NCBI GenBank assembly: GCA_921293015.1
Contig: OV121085.1
Coordinates: 24,813,911-24,877,910 of the forward strand
From: Phorcus lineatus
Taxonomy: Eukaryota > Mollusca > Gastropoda > Trochida > Trochidae
DNA length: 64,000 bases
Direction of reading: 5' to 3'
The position numbers and the translations under genes were made by a program. A model generated the notes under the pieces. That model was not told the DNA's origin. It saw only the letters and a program-made list of their open reading frames with translations, and did no database searches. Positions 1 through 12,127 of this stretch are shown piece after piece (the first letter of the stretch is position 1; the number at the start of each line of letters is the position of its first letter).

Positions 1-329
1 TCTTGTTTGTTTTTCTCTCTATGAAACCCGGGTGAAGGGTATTCCCGTTTCTGAACAATGGTAATGAAACAAATAATGCCATTGGCTGAGCTAATCCATT
101 CAGCCAATCAGTAGCGTCGTACTTAAAACTTGCCGGAAAAGACCGACTCAACATTCGGATTAGATCGTGTTTGAATAATTGTATCTTCATCTGAATGTAA
201 CTCGTGCGTGGAGAACCTTTATATTTCATTTTTATACTATGATTTTAAAAATGCGTGAGATTTCACTATGTGCTCGTGAGAGCATGATTTTGATCAAAAA
301 TGCGTGATTCTCACGCCAAATGCGTGACA
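1..329. other. Flank without a recognisable gene
   Basis: I see no convincing coding frame, RNA gene or complete repeat here. The last 90 bases contain a short repeated phrase around TGCGTGA, followed by sequence that merges into the Copia remnant. Confidence 0.4.
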
Positions 330-2983
330 GTTGGCAGGTATGTTATCACTGACAAAGACAATTTTGTGAATTTTGATGAAACTTTCCGCCCATCTGAACA
401 TTATATCTGAACATTATATCGAGTTTGCTGATGGAAGCAGGACAAATGGAATTGTTCAAGGCAAGGGTGAAGCTTGTATGTCTTTGTGTGATGTCAGTGG
501 TAAACAACACAAAGTGATGCTAGAGAATGCATTATATGTTCCCTCGTTTAACCAGGACATTTTGTCAGTGCAAGCAGCAACAAACAAGGGAGCAACCATC
601 AACTTCAATCCAGACAGTGCTTGTCTGATAGCTCAAGATGGTACTACATTCAACATCACAAATCATGGTAAACTTTATTATTTGAACAACACTGTTACAT
701 CAAAATGTGTGACCCACTCAGCTCAGGATTGGCACAGAATTCTTGGACATTGCAACATGAATGACGTCATGAAGTTGGAAGATACAGTCAATGGCATGAA
801 GTTTTCAGGGAAAACACAGAGTGACTTATGTGAAACTTGTGCTAAAGGGAAGATGTTTAGATGGTTTGATAGGGACCCTGATAAACGAGCGACAAAGATT
901 TTAGAGATGGTTCACTGTGACTTGGCAGGACCAATTGAGCTGTTAGCCCATGGTGATTTTTTGTCATTTTCTGTCATTCGTAGATGATTATTCAGGCATC
1001 GTCATGTTGTATCTCTTGAAACAGAAGAGTGACACACCAGCAGCTACTGAAAAGTTCTTCGCAGACATTTCACCGTTTGGAAAAGTTGTCACAATGAGAA
1101 CAGACAATGGGACTGAGTTCACCAGCGAAAGTTCAGGAAGATCCTTATCAGAAACAAGATACATCAACAGATGTCAGCCCCTTATTCACCTCACCAGAAA
1201 GGCACAGTTGAAAGGGCTTGGCGTTCTCTATTTGACATGGCGAGATGTCTCATCATTGAAGCAAAGTTACTAAAGACTCTCTGGTCATATGTCATCATGA
1301 CATCAGCTTACATCAGAAACCGTTGTTACAACAAGAGGCTTGAGATGACGCCATTCGAGACTATGACAGGCCAGAAGTCGAACCTATCAAAAATGCATGT
1401 TTTCGGAACAGCTTGTTTTGCATATGTTCAAGGGGCAAAGAAACTTGACAATCGCAGTGAGAAGGGGATTTTTGTCGGATATGATCGTGAAAGTCCAGCC
1501 CATTTCCCTCAACAGCATGAAGTCAAAAGACTGAGATGTGTCAAATTCACTGAAAAATTTACAGAAACTGTAAGTAAACCTGACTATGAGGAAGACGTGA
1601 CAGTGTACAAGAGATCTGAGGCTGAGGAAACCACAGAACAGGAAGTAGAAAATCGGCAAGCCGGTAACCAAGTTTTGGCTGAAGAAAATCAAAAACAGGG
1701 AGAAGTGACAACTCGAAGATACTCGAGACGTGAAACAGTAAGACCGAAGCGCATGGAAGACTATGTTAGTGGAGCAGACTTGTCTGAATCTGAGGTGGAG
1801 GATAGTGCAATGTATATTGTCCACTACTGCTACAAGGTTGCAAGAATCCCAACTACATATGAATCATCGCTTGATGCAGACAAGTGGTCTCATGCTATGG
1901 AAGAAGAAATGACAGCATTACAGGATAATGAGACATTTGAAATCACTAACCAACCCGCAGACAGAACAACAGTAGGCGGAAGATGGGTATTTGACATTAA
2001 GTCTGCTGACAGTGGTGAGAGATACAAAGCTACCACTGTTGCTAAGGGATATTCACAAGTTCCAGACATTGATTATCATGAGACCTTTGCTCCAACAGCC
2101 AAAATGACCTCAATCAGGACATTGTTGCAGCTTGCGGTTCAGCCAGACATGGTAGCCCATCAGATGGATGTCAAGACAGCCTATCTGAATGCACCAATCG
2201 ATTGTGAGATTTATGTCCAACAACCTGAAGGATTTCAAGTTCCAGGCGAAAATGGTGAAAAGCTTGTGTGGAAATTAAAGAAATCTCTGTATGGTTTGAA
2301 GCAAAGTGGCAGAAATTGGAATTCAGTGTTTCATTCCTTTCTAGATGAAGATCTGAAATTTGAGCAACCACTTGCAGATCCATGTGTGTATCATAAAAGT
2401 GTTGAAGGTTCTCTTGTGATCACGATTGTTTGGGTAGACATCTACCCACAATCTTTCATTCCAAAGTTATACAACATCTTCTCGATGTGTTTTATCTGCT
2501 TCATTTCTACACTTGCTCCATCCCAAATGAAATCTATTCCAAGAAAATATGACAATTTTCCAAGATCCTTCATTTTTAATCTTTTACACAATTCACCTTT
2601 CACATAATGAAGATCACACACATTTTCAGCAGACACTATGACAAATTGTCATATTTTCTTGGAATAATCAGTGAACGGTTGATTGTTTTGTGTACATTTT
2701 ACTTAACTACAGTTTAAGTGGGGGTGTTAAAATGTAAACTGCAGTTAAACAAGGTTAAGAGTTATCGTTGATTTTATGTACTCTTCAGTAGGGTTTAAGA
2801 GTTATTGTTTTAGTGGCAATCATTAATTGATATAGTGTTATCCCCCTTTTTTGTCTCTAACGGAAGTTGTTCGACGAGTGGCATGTTGTGCGCCATTATT
2901 CAAATGTGTATAAGTTAGAACATTAAATCTTCTGTATCCCTTTATTGGATGCCTCTGTCATTCATACAAGCAAGATGTCAACA
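330..2983 (+). mobile_element. Broken Copia-type LTR retrotransposon
   Basis: Ty1/Copia retrotransposon fossil read on the plus strand. The parts follow the Copia order. A protease-side stretch leads into a GAG-pre-integrase zinc region (about 730-860, with HxxxC and CxxC), then the integrase core (about 900-1400), and then the Copia-type reverse transcriptase (about 1850-2450, including the MDVKTAYLNA block and a LYGLKQS motif). Integrase before reverse transcriptase distinguishes Copia from Gypsy. A purine-rich tract and a putative 3' LTR close the element. No 5' LTR, gag or complete RNase H is visible, so it is incomplete at its 5' side and rearranged near its 3' side. I count roughly three or four breaks. 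It is old and surely dead. Confidence 0.85.
2725..2983 (+). repeat. Putative 3' LTR of the Copia remnant
   Basis: The stretch starts with TGTTAAAATG directly after a polypurine tract (AAGTGGGGG at about 2716-2724) and ends with TCAACA, giving the TG...CA ends expected of an LTR. No second copy lies in the window, so the boundaries are inferred. Confidence 0.5.
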
Positions 2984-3285
2984 GTTAGTATTGAAGGTTT
3001 ATAAGAAAGGGAAATGAACATTTTGACAGAAATATGAGTTTTACAATTATTATTCCGTTTACAAATTATCATCATCATTGAAACCAAATAAACCTTTCAA
3101 TATTTACATATTTAAATAACAATCACTTTTGTCCACCCCTTCCCTTAAATAGCATGAATTGGATATAAGACATGAGTATTACTGCTGGGTTTAGGCACAT
3201 CGTTGAAAAATCTATGTGCTCAGTAATACACAAAATGCCAACGAATCAATCATGCAAGTACGGAACTTTTTGGCAACATCTACAT

Positions 3286-3504
3286 TCAATGGCATTTGAC
3301 AACATCAAACAATGAGAACATTCGCGCCATGTCTTCCAATTGACCACGATCACCGGATTTAGTATCAGAGTCGCTACTGCTGTTATCACTTTCCTTACAT
3401 TCCCCTTCCACAACCTGAGGTTCAAACATGTAAGGTTTTAAAATAAACGGCATAGCTGGTTGTAATAGAAAAAACATGCGACTGGGTTTTGCAATATGAC
3501 TCAA
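3286..3504 (-). CDS. Exon-like frame with an acidic serine-rich stretch, unrecognised
   Basis: A 72-codon open frame on the minus strand. It contains a KPYMFEP phrase followed by an acidic, serine-rich run (SDNSSSDSD). The combination of a 'PYxFEP' phrase and Ser/Asp/Glu-rich sequence recalls the N-terminal part of invertebrate proteins with a P2X7-like C-terminal domain, but the diagnostic cysteine motifs are absent here. A possible acceptor (pyrimidine-poor, ...ACAACCAG) precedes the MPFIL stretch. It could be the last exon of the gene whose large exon lies at 5,217-6,629, since both are on the minus strand. It could also be a chance frame. Confidence 0.22.
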   Translation of the reverse strand: MSHIAKPSRMFFLLQPAMPFILKPYMFEPQVVEGECKESDNSSSDSDTKSGDRGQLEDMARMFSLFDVVKCH

Positions 3505-5216
3505 TGTTCATTTTTTCTTTACAAGTGCGCAGCGTGTATATACAGCAACTCTAGTTTTCATTCACAAACTCTTCAGCACAAAGATTTTCGAAGATTACAA
3601 ATTAAAGCTTCTTACACCAATTTCTTGTGTGTGTTCACAGAAAATAGCGACCCCCTTCATTGTTCAAATGCATAGGTTTAAAATTATGTAACTAATTAAC
3701 CCAATGACCAAAAAATCTAGAAAATTGTGAGAAATCGTTAAATGACACAATCTTTTGATAGAATTAACTTGAATCTTTCTTGGACTTACCCTTAAATGCT
3801 TCCAAAGGGAAGTAATTATTGTGATACTTCTGTGTAAACGTTTTCGTTTGCCAACATTTCAATAAATTTTTCCACCACAGGTATGATTTTGCCATATATA
3901 ATCAACAAACGCCTCTTTTAAAACATAAAGAATTTTTATTTCTTGTTGAAAAGCGAATTTGTTGTCAAATTAGACTTGACGACTTGTTTACACACACTCC
4001 CATTTTTTTCCCTCGACCTCAAAATATTTTGTGACAAACTTTTCACAGTGTAATTTGCAGCAATATCTTTAATGAAATTTTAGTGTCTTAAGACCTGAAA
4101 ATCATATGTTTTCAAAATTGGATTCTTTTACTTTCAGTGACATTTATTTTTGTTACTATTTGAAGCGCTAACTTCAAAGAAATTCTCACAACACTTCTAG
4201 TTAGGGTAGTCAGCCATTTTGTTTTGAAATGTACCAATTTCTTAACATCTGCTTAAAAACGCCTTGGTATTTGAAAACTAAATTGCTACAGCCCAATAGA
4301 TATTTACAGTACCATCAAAATTTAATTTTGATTTAAAGCATAAAATATCTGAGGTTATATTACTGTGGTTGAGCTCTTCCTTCTTCTCAAGCTCTTCCTT
4401 CTTGAGAAGAAGTGAAAAATAGTTTTCATGGCATGACTCTCAAGTCCAAATTAGGAGCCACAGCGTTACACAATATTCTACCTTTTAGCCCGTACTTCTT
4501 GAGCGAAGTAGAGCATGGCTCTCATAAGGGGTAAGAGATTCACAAAATCTACAATACAGAATAGGGTTGCGACAATGTATCGTATCATCGAGATTCGTGA
4601 TACTTAATTTGGCGATAGATGTATTGTGATATAAAGTCTTTGTATCGGGTTACTTTTGGCTAATTTTCAAATTGTTTATTTTGTATAACAAATTTAGGTG
4701 TTTGTCAGAAGTATCTTTCGTTTTATTAAATATCCATTAAAATAGTGCATCGTTAAAAGTAAATACGATCTCATCAGGAAATGTTTGTATTGTCACAACT
4801 CTAATTTATATTCCCTGTTGCCCAAGGTTTGTTTCCACAAGATTTCAATTCTTGTGCCAGTGGCTTATGTGATCATGAAGTAGTTGAAATGGCAAAAACT
4901 TTACAGCCAGATGGATGAATGGATTTCCAAACTCAGTCAAATGAGTAGTGCCTCTAAGCTCTATCTATTTCAGTTTTGAGTAAACGTTCGAACAATTCCT
5001 GATTGACAGAATTATGTGGCTTCCTAAAATATTAATCTTTACAAATAATTTTACAAACAGTACATTAGTGGTTGTGTTCAAGACTTTTGACAACTTGCAG
5101 TTGTTCTCAATTTGTTCTACATTACATCCATAATCTAAAGGGTACAGTGGAGCACACATTCATATTTTTTCTATTTCTTAAAAACTTTTTATAATGTTTT
5201 AAAGAAACAAGCTCAC
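3505..5216. other. Non-coding stretch, possible intron
   Basis: AT-rich sequence with no recognisable coding frame. It lies downstream of a good splice donor (GTGAGC at 5,211-5,216, minus strand), so part of it may be an intron. It contains a small inverted-repeat element near 4.56-4.80 kb. Around 4.37-4.55 kb it has diverged sequence resembling the repeat family at 18.9-19.4 kb. Confidence 0.4.
4561..4805. mobile_element. Possible hAT-like miniature element
   Basis: The left end reads TAGGGTTGCGACAATGTAT. The reverse complement of the right end reads TAGAGTTGTGACAATACAA, so the two ends form an imperfect inverted repeat of about 19 bases around 245 bp of non-coding DNA. Ends of the form TAGGGTTGCGAC are common in hAT-type miniature elements. 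I could not find a clean 8-bp target duplication, so the boundaries are approximate. Confidence 0.3.
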
Positions 5217-6629
5217 CTGTTGCGAAAGCAGGACGATGTTTGGCCAAATCTGCCAGTGACTTAACTTCCACTTGCTCTGCTCTCTGTCCTGACCATGACA
5301 TCATTTGAGTTTCACTTGCAGCTTTGATCTTGCATGTAGGGATATCCTGATCTTCGATATTCTGATCTTCGATATCCTGATCTTCTGGCAAACCTTTGCT
5401 GGACATTATGTGCTTTATACAGACATTCCTCCCTTCAACATTAGGGAATGAAACTTTATATACTGGTTCAATAGTAAAACTTCTTTTTGGTTTGTTTTTT
5501 CCAAGGGTTTTTCCACTTGTCCTACTTGTTGCTACTGATAAGTTTGCTGTTGTTGTATTTCCTATGGTTTTATTTGTTATTGGTGTTATCTGAACTGTAT
5601 TACTCGATGGTTTGAGTATCTCGCCTGTTTCACTTGTTGGTATTTCCCTTGAGTTACTCAATGCTGACATGCTCTTAAAGAAATGAGGGCTGCCGTTCGG
5701 CTTTGAGGATGTTTTCAAAGGATTTTGTCTCAATTTCTTCACTGCATTAAGCTTTGTTAAATTCTGGTATCTTGTGTGTGATTTGTTCACTGACTTGAAA
5801 CTAGTCGTTATCTTTGACTTTGTTACAGCTTCTTCAAGATGAAATATTATTTGATCTAATCTTTTGGAGGTGCAAGTCATTTCTGAATCAATGATTTGAA
5901 CATTTTGATCCTTTCTGGCCGTTGAACAAGTTTCATTTTCGTTGATTGCTTCATGACCATAATTTAGGGATTTTTTTGTTTCATTAGTCGTTAATTGCTC
6001 TTCATTTAGTTTAAGTTCCGCATTCTGGGTGGTTTTATCATTAACCTCTATTTTCAATTTATCGGTTAATTTGACCAACTTTTTACATCTTAATACATGT
6101 GAACTTTGTTGAAGCTTTCCTTGATGCTCGTCTACATCTGCTATTGTTTCAACACTACTACTCTCTGATAATTTGAAGCAGGGCTGTTTTTTGGAGTAGG
6201 AGGACATTTTGTTAGTAAATTTCACAAGGAAAAGCTTACAATCCTTACAGTGGCCAGTAATTTTTGACTTGTCAATAGATTTTTGATAAAAAACCTTACA
6301 GTCTCTAGCTTGATGACGTTGAAAAGGATGTTCATGTTGTGTCAGTTCTTGTAGGAGTTCTTTTGACAAAATAGGAATGATACTTGATGGTACGCCTGGA
6401 CAAAATACTGTATTCTTCTGATACCTTCTCAGAATGCTTAAAAAAGAAGCTGCATCAAATATTCCTTTGTTGACGAGATGGTGTGAGAGCACTGAGCAGA
6501 AAAGGATGAAGACTCTGCAGACACCATCACAGGAGAGAGTGATGGACACCGGGTCCATGTCTTCTCCTAGGACACCAAACAAGTTGCTGTATGTTATCAC
6601 CACGCTCTCTTTGTTGTTTTTCTTTTTAA
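5217..6629 (-). CDS. Large host exon, unrecognised protein
   Basis: An open frame of about 470 codons on the minus strand, by far the largest frame in the window that does not look like a transposon. The frame runs further in both directions, but splice signals suggest the exon limits. A pyrimidine tract ending in TAG precedes the first base near 6,629, and a strong donor (CAG|GTGAGC) follows 5,217. The N-terminal part (SITLSCDGVCRVFILFCSVL and the next 80 residues) is hydrophobic and looks like a folded domain with several cysteines. The middle is lysine-, serine- and threonine-rich and probably disordered. Near its end an 18-bp unit is repeated about three times (5,340-5,387), giving EDQDIEDQNIEDQDI. 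I do not recognise a family. Flanking exons were not identified, so this is one exon of an incomplete gene model. Confidence 0.55.
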
Positions 6630-6802
6630 CTACCTTTAAAAGAAAGAAAACAGCAAATAAATTTTCATTTATCATCTATAATCATGTGTCAAAGGAGACA
6701 TCATATGAGGAAGATCAAGCAATAAATTTTAGAGATATTGTTAATTGAATTACACACCTTAACATTCCTAATAGTCCACCGGCCAGGAGGGGTCCCCATG
6801 CA

Positions 6803-6828
6803 CCCCCCCCCCCCCCCCCCCCCCCCCC
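6803..6828. repeat. C homopolymer of 26 bases
   Basis: An uninterrupted run of 26 cytosines preceded by GGTCCCCATGCA. Shorter G runs occur at 12,022-12,033 and 21,771-21,785. Confidence 0.95.
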
Positions 6829-6960
6829 ATGGCAGAACGAAACTAACTTTTTTTGAAGCCTTGACATGTCTATTATGCAAAATTGAGTGGTAACAGTGTA
6901 TAAACTGGGATGCAATGGGTCATTTTTACATATTTCCATGGGTACCCCCCTCAGCCACTT

Positions 6961-7183
6961 ACACAGGGTGGATATACCCTGAATCAGGTCGCCGGATCCT
7001 CACAACAATGGTATACTGGGATCCGTCACCGGATCCCTTGCCGGATCTCCAGGAGATAAGAATACAGGGACCGGATCCCTCACCGGATCCTAGATCCGGG
7101 CGGACAGCACCGGATTCTCTTCCGGATCCTAAGTAGATAAGAATACTAGGATCCGGAGACGGATACCCTACCGGATCCTCTCC
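6961..7183 (+). repeat. GGATCC-rich dispersed repeat, copy 1
   Basis: A 223-bp segment packed with CCGGATCC-type units and two GATAAGAATAC phrases. It starts with CACAGGGTGGATATACCC and ends with GGATCCTCTCC. The reverse complement of 15,448-15,653 matches it along most of its length, so it is a dispersed repeat present here in two opposite orientations. The open frames through it look like by-products of the repeat. Confidence 0.8.
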
Positions 7184-8570
7184 AGGTGGTAAGAGTAGGC
7201 AAGAATGTAAAAAAGGTTTATCATCTTATGATTAATATTCTTAGAACTTTCAAGAATTTGCACGCATGAAGATTTTCCTAAAAAAGTAGACATCATACTA
7301 ATATCTTTGATACCTTCTACTATCATATTCCTGAAATGATATTGTCACTTAACTATTAACATTATTATATAAATGATTATTAAGTGTTTGTTTTAACCTA
7401 TAGCTTTTAAAATATTTGTTTGTGTAAGTGTGTTATCCAGAGTGGACAAAGTCAGGATTAACAGAAACTTATTGCTTGAAAACAACTTCTCTAAATTAAA
7501 ACTATTAAGTCTTAACTTTTCTTTTCAGTTGACATTAGAATTTAAAATTTTAGAAAGTCAATATTACCCAGCAATACCACTTTAAAAACTTTTTCTTTGA
7601 AGTTTCATTAACGATAAGATTTCATCGCATCATTCATGATATATTACTTTAATTACAATAAGAAAGGAACTTTCTCAACAGGCTGCTTTAATTTTATCGA
7701 AGTACGGTTAAATATTCTACTTGTAACGCTTGAACGCACACACTTGACCAATACACCTAGCTGTCAGCGTATACACATTCACCTAGACTCATTTGTGTCT
7801 TATTGCTGCAACAGGTGGAAGTGCAAGTAATTCTGCGGTATGCGTTGGGTATGCGTTAACCGACAAGACGGCGCATCATAACTTGAATAATTTGAATAAT
7901 TATTGAATAATATATGAATAGTAAACAATAACAAACACATATACATGTACATTGTTAAACATGTATTTATTTCATCTTGATCTACATCAAGATCAAACCA
8001 TTGTAACAAGATATCAAAAGAATAACATTTATGTAAATAAATAAATAAATAAATATCATCTCATTGAAATAAATTAGATTGTTTAAATAGTTTGGTATCT
8101 TTCTTTTGATATAATCCAATATGTATACATAGATTTCTCAAATTTCATGAATTAAAGGAATTCAGAAATATCCATATTTCCATAATATTGGGTAAGTACA
8201 TTTCACATTTTAAAGTTGATTATGTATAGTATACTGATATAAAACACGATAGAAATATTGATGTTATTGATGTATAAAGTTGCAATATTTGATGTCAAGG
8301 TTTGAATGAAATATCAGCACCATAATTGATTGCATGATATTTTTTACCAACTCCATATCTTAAAAACATATTGATTTAAACATATTTATTCATGTTTTTA
8401 TATATATACATGAATGGATTTGCCAACAAGCTCCGAAGAGCTTATATCAAGGCCGCTCCGAAACAGTTACATACAAATAAGAACAAACTCATATTAGTGA
8501 CACATGTCCGATTCACAACTTAGCTTCAAAGATATGTTGTTTGCGTGGCAGTCATTACATATTCAAGTGC
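7184..8570. other. Non-coding stretch
   Basis: AT-rich sequence without a recognisable gene. The only clear simple repeat is an (AAAT)n tract at about 8,032-8,055. Confidence 0.5.
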
Positions 8571-8850
8571 TTAAAAGGAGTCAAATCGATCAGATTTTAT
8601 GATATATTGATGAATAGACTTCAATAATTTGTTAAGATCGTCGTTTGAGAGCGATGTACATCCCCTAAGTACTGTATTAATACTAAATCCTTTCAAATAG
8701 AAGAATGAATTCTGTCTTAATTCTGTGTATTTGTGGCATGTGAAAAAATAGTGTACGGCGTTTTCAATTGGGTGACCGCATGAGCACTCTGGGCTGTCCG
8801 CGATATGTCTATCAAACTTGTCGGCATTCAAAATATATTTATGTAAACGT
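8571..8850 (-). pseudogene. LINE 3' fragment, C-terminal zinc region
   Basis: The minus strand encodes the last 90 or so residues of a non-LTR retrotransposon ORF2. It carries the CSCG...E...H..F..C pattern (SPECSCGHPIENAVHYFFTC) typical of the zinc-binding end of such proteins, followed by a short tail and a stop at 8,571. Nothing upstream in the same orientation continues it, so it is a severely 5'-truncated copy. The same family occurs at 9.8-10.4, 22.7-23.7 and 57.8-63.7 kb. The clade (CR1, L2 or another) cannot be settled from this piece. Confidence 0.7.
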
Positions 8851-9120
8851 TATGCATTATGATGCTATCTCACAATGTTACCATAATACATAAAATTCAC
8901 ATTGTATCAAATGGCTAGATAAGAAAGAGTTTGTCTAAAGTTAGATGTCTGTAATTAATATATGCATTAAGCTTATCACTAATCACAAATTTAAAATATC
9001 CTGGTCAAGAGTCATTTTTTGAGTGGTTCTGCTCGAGAAAGTATCAATTAATCAAGCTTATAAATTGTCATGCACTCTTAGGAGCTAAACCTCGTGTGTT
9101 TGAAAATCACAGACTATTAA

Positions 9121-9207
9121 ACTGGATTGAAAGCGAGTAAATTTTAAATTGAAACCGAACGCTGCGCGTTCGGTTTCAATTTAAGATTTACTCGCTATCA
9201 ATCCAGT
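9121..9207. repeat. Hairpin palindrome with about 42-nt arms
   Basis: ACTGGATTGAAAGCGAG opens the left arm and CTCGCTATCAATCCAGT closes the right arm. The two arms pair over about 42 bases with few mismatches around a 3-base loop, centred on GAACGCTGCGCGTTC. No coding content. A small foldback element is the simplest reading. Confidence 0.8.
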
Positions 9208-9834
9208 ATAACATGACAATTTTAATTCTGAACTCTTTTTCCTAGCGATATGCACATTGTAAAAGGTTCCGACAAAAATGAACTCGTCTATATAGGAGAT
9301 TTTGCCTCTTAGTTTTGAAAATAAATTAAACTGTTAACAAATTTTAACCTAATACTGCATAATCACGAAAAGGTTTTGTCATAGTACGTAGTACAAATGT
9401 AAATATCGTATCTTTTAAGAGGTTTTATTCTTGTTCTAATAGCAAACAAAGACCCCAACACCCCTATGCAGCAAATAGATGACTGTAACAGTAAACTACT
9501 ATGACGTCGTGATAAAGATTATATTAAATTTTAATAAAACAATTTCTTATGATACAGTTTCAGATAACTTTGTGTTACATGTTTGATGGTTTCAAAATAT
9601 AATTTTGTATTGGAGCGGCATTAATATAAGCTTCCAGCTTATTTGCCAATCTATTTCATTGAAATGAATAAAATATGTTTAAACCAACATCAAAGGAACA
9701 TTTGTTACCTATAAAAACATAATTACATTGGTATTAACTGTTTCCTTCTCATCTGCTCAACTATTTCGACAAAATACTTGTCATGGGATATTCATATAAA
9801 TTCTCATGATCAAGAAAGTTAGTCCTCTGATAAA
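9208..9834. other. Non-coding stretch
   Basis: AT-rich DNA between the hairpin and the next LINE fragment. I see no gene or clear repeat in it. Confidence 0.45.
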
Positions 9835-10357
9835 TTGCTTAGGAAGCCTGAAATATCGTTTACCACGGAAAAGTTTGGAAATTATTTACAAGTCCTTCTT
9901 CTTACCAATTTTTTTTATTATTGCGATCACATTTGGGATATTTGTACTCAGGAACAATGCAGTTTACTGGAAAAATTTAATCTAGACGCTTTAAGATCAA
10001 TATGTGGAGCAGTTTGCGGTACAAGCCATAACCTATTATACGAAAAAACTAATCAAAAAACACTTTCTGAACGAAGATAAATTTCTAAACTAACACGTTT
10101 GTATAAAATGAAGAATAACCTAGCGCCTCAATATCTCTGCGACCTCCTTCCAAGAATACCTAGTACAAATGATTACAATCTCAAAGATAGTTCATCTGTG
10201 CGAACAGTACAATGCAGAACGGCGACATATGCCAAGTCTTTTTTACCAGATACAATAAAACTGTTGAATTCATTAACTCCCGACATTCAAACTATCAATT
10301 CGTTATCTGGCTTACAAAATTCCTCTAACTTTTTTTCCGATCACCCATTTCAACGTA
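9835..10357 (+). pseudogene. LINE ORF2 fragment, after the reverse transcriptase core
   Basis: Plus-strand frames at 9,835-10,080 and 10,099-10,357 encode neighbouring parts of one LINE protein: a stretch with YYCDHIWD and FNLDALRSICGA, then LYKMKNNLAPQYLCDLLP and a following region. Both match the order seen in the minus-strand LINE at 22.7-23.7 kb. A stop just before the second frame (TAA at 10,078-10,080) separates them. The copy is 5'-truncated, and at 10,358 it is interrupted by a Tigger-type miniature element. Confidence 0.7.
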
Positions 10358-10879
10358 CAGTCAGACCCCGATAGTCCGGCCACCGATAATCCGAATCTCG
10401 CAGTATCCGAACGGTAGCAAGCTGTAACCAAACTAATCTCTATATAAACTCATTAAATGTTGATTCATTAATCCGTTGATTCAGTCTCCGTATCCGAATG
10501 CTAATTAGCTGCAACGGATTAGTTAATAACAGCTATTTCTGCTTCAATAATCCGACTGTTCATCAAAGCGTTCGGTAATCAACATCAATGACAGTGGATT
10601 GACACGGGAGTTGAGCGTGTCAGCAGTTTGTGATTGTAATAAATTGATCTGTAATCGGCAAATTCTTCAAACCTGAGTGAGTGTCCAGAAATGCTTTTGT
10701 GCAATGATTGTCTATTAATATATGTATCCCAGTTGTTATGTGTATATGAAATAAAACTCATTAGATATTCGTAATATTCGTCTGTCTGTAGATTTGGTTC
10801 GTTTCAGTAGTCCGGACGTTTCACTATCCGAACGTTTTTGATGAAAAACGGAAGTGTTCGGATTATCGAGGTCTGACTG
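10358..10879. mobile_element. Tigger/pogo-type miniature element
   Basis: Ends are CAGTCAGACCCCGATAGTCC on the left and, reverse-complemented, CAGTCAGACCTCGATAATCC on the right, flanked by TA on both sides (10,356-10,357 and 10,880-10,881). TA duplication and CAGT-type ends are typical of the pogo/Tigger branch of Tc1/mariner. The 522-bp interior is non-coding, so it is non-autonomous. It sits inside the LINE fragment. Confidence 0.8.
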
Positions 10880-11062
10880 TAGTCCACCAGGTCACGTTGT
10901 CATTGTTGCTATCATCTAAAAAGTACTGGATGTTGTAACATCAATGAGCATAAATAATTTCCATAAAGGAAGCACATTTTTGCTTATTTTTACTTGATCA
11001 TGTTTGCTACAGTACAGCCGCATGAAATCGGTATTTCAATTGAAGGGAACAACAAATTAAAC

Positions 11063-11436
11063 TACCGTATTCGACTTAATAACCGCCCACTCCCCTATAA
11101 GCGCCCACCCACCACGTTTTTGACTGAACAATATGCGTTCTGATTTAGCGCCAACCTCTCAACATTGCTTACCTTGCATGCTGATTCATTGAAGAAGGTT
11201 TTTTCAGTTTTTCAATAAGTCTTTTACTTCCACTAAAGTGAAGAATACAGAGTATTTCAAGACCCCCAGCCACCATCAAAATGATAAAAGTTACAAAACC
11301 GTATTTCAAAGACATATATATATCGTAAGAAAACACTTTGAAGACTAAACTTAAGGACAATTTTTATCGTTTTATTAAGCGCCCCCTTTTACCAATTTTT
11401 TAAGCGCCCTGGGCGCTTATCACGTCGAATACGGTA
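11063..11436. mobile_element. Miniature inverted-repeat element (TACCGTATTCGAC ends)
   Basis: Starts with TACCGTATTCGACTTAATAA and ends with the inverted form ...CACGTCGAATACGGTA. Both sub-terminal regions also carry AAGCGCCC motifs. It is 374 bp long with no plausible gene, and TA is the likely target duplication. Elements with these ends are common in marine invertebrates. The assignment to a Tc1/mariner-like group is inferred from the TA ends only. Confidence 0.75.
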
Positions 11437-12127
11437 ATTCGTTTTTCTTTTTAATAAAGCAATCAGACTTATAATAAAATTTTAGCAAAATACTTCAAAT
11501 AAAGATTGTTTCATGAAATCGATAGTAAATTTGTTCAACGATCAAGAGTATGTATTGCAGGAATGAATATAAATGATTATGATATATTTAATATGTGTTC
11601 AACTTATTTTAGTTACAATATAGAAATATTTTCAAATAATAAAGTTCATAAATTAATCTTATGTTTTACAGTGTAAGGTAAGTCTAATTCTTCGCCCTAA
11701 TCATTATGGTGTATGTTTGCGGATGTGTATTCCAACCTCACCAAAGGTTTAGATACCTCCGGTGGTTAGTCAATACACAGTGTCATGCATATAAGGAATA
11801 CCTATACCAGTAAATATTTTACGTGTGTATATGCCGTCAATTTAATCCGATGACTTCAAGTAGTCCCGCGTAATTATACTCCTTTTGTTAGTACCCCGCC
11901 TATAAGCATTTTGGGGTCATAAAACACCTGCATACAATTACAGGAAATCAGACAGGAGACAGGTAGATGCCTTAAGCGGAGTTCAACGATCCGTGACAAG
12001 AGAGATGGTGGAGAGACAGAAGGGGGGGGGGGGTTGATTTCATTAATGAATATAACATTTCCATTCATCATTAAATAGACAGACAGACAGACAGATAGCT
12101 TATTCAAGTCTCACCACATTACGTAGT
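11437..12127. other. Non-coding stretch with simple repeats
   Basis: No recognisable gene. It contains a 12-base G run (12,022-12,033) and a short (GACA)n microsatellite around 12,078-12,096. Confidence 0.5.

Noticed and set aside
1387-1824. 145-codon frame opposite the Copia remnant
   Set aside because: It is a shadow of the Copia coding strand with no family resemblance.
6961-7183. CRISPR-like array of GGATCC units
   Set aside because: Units are irregular in spacing and sequence, there are no spacers, and the genome is animal.
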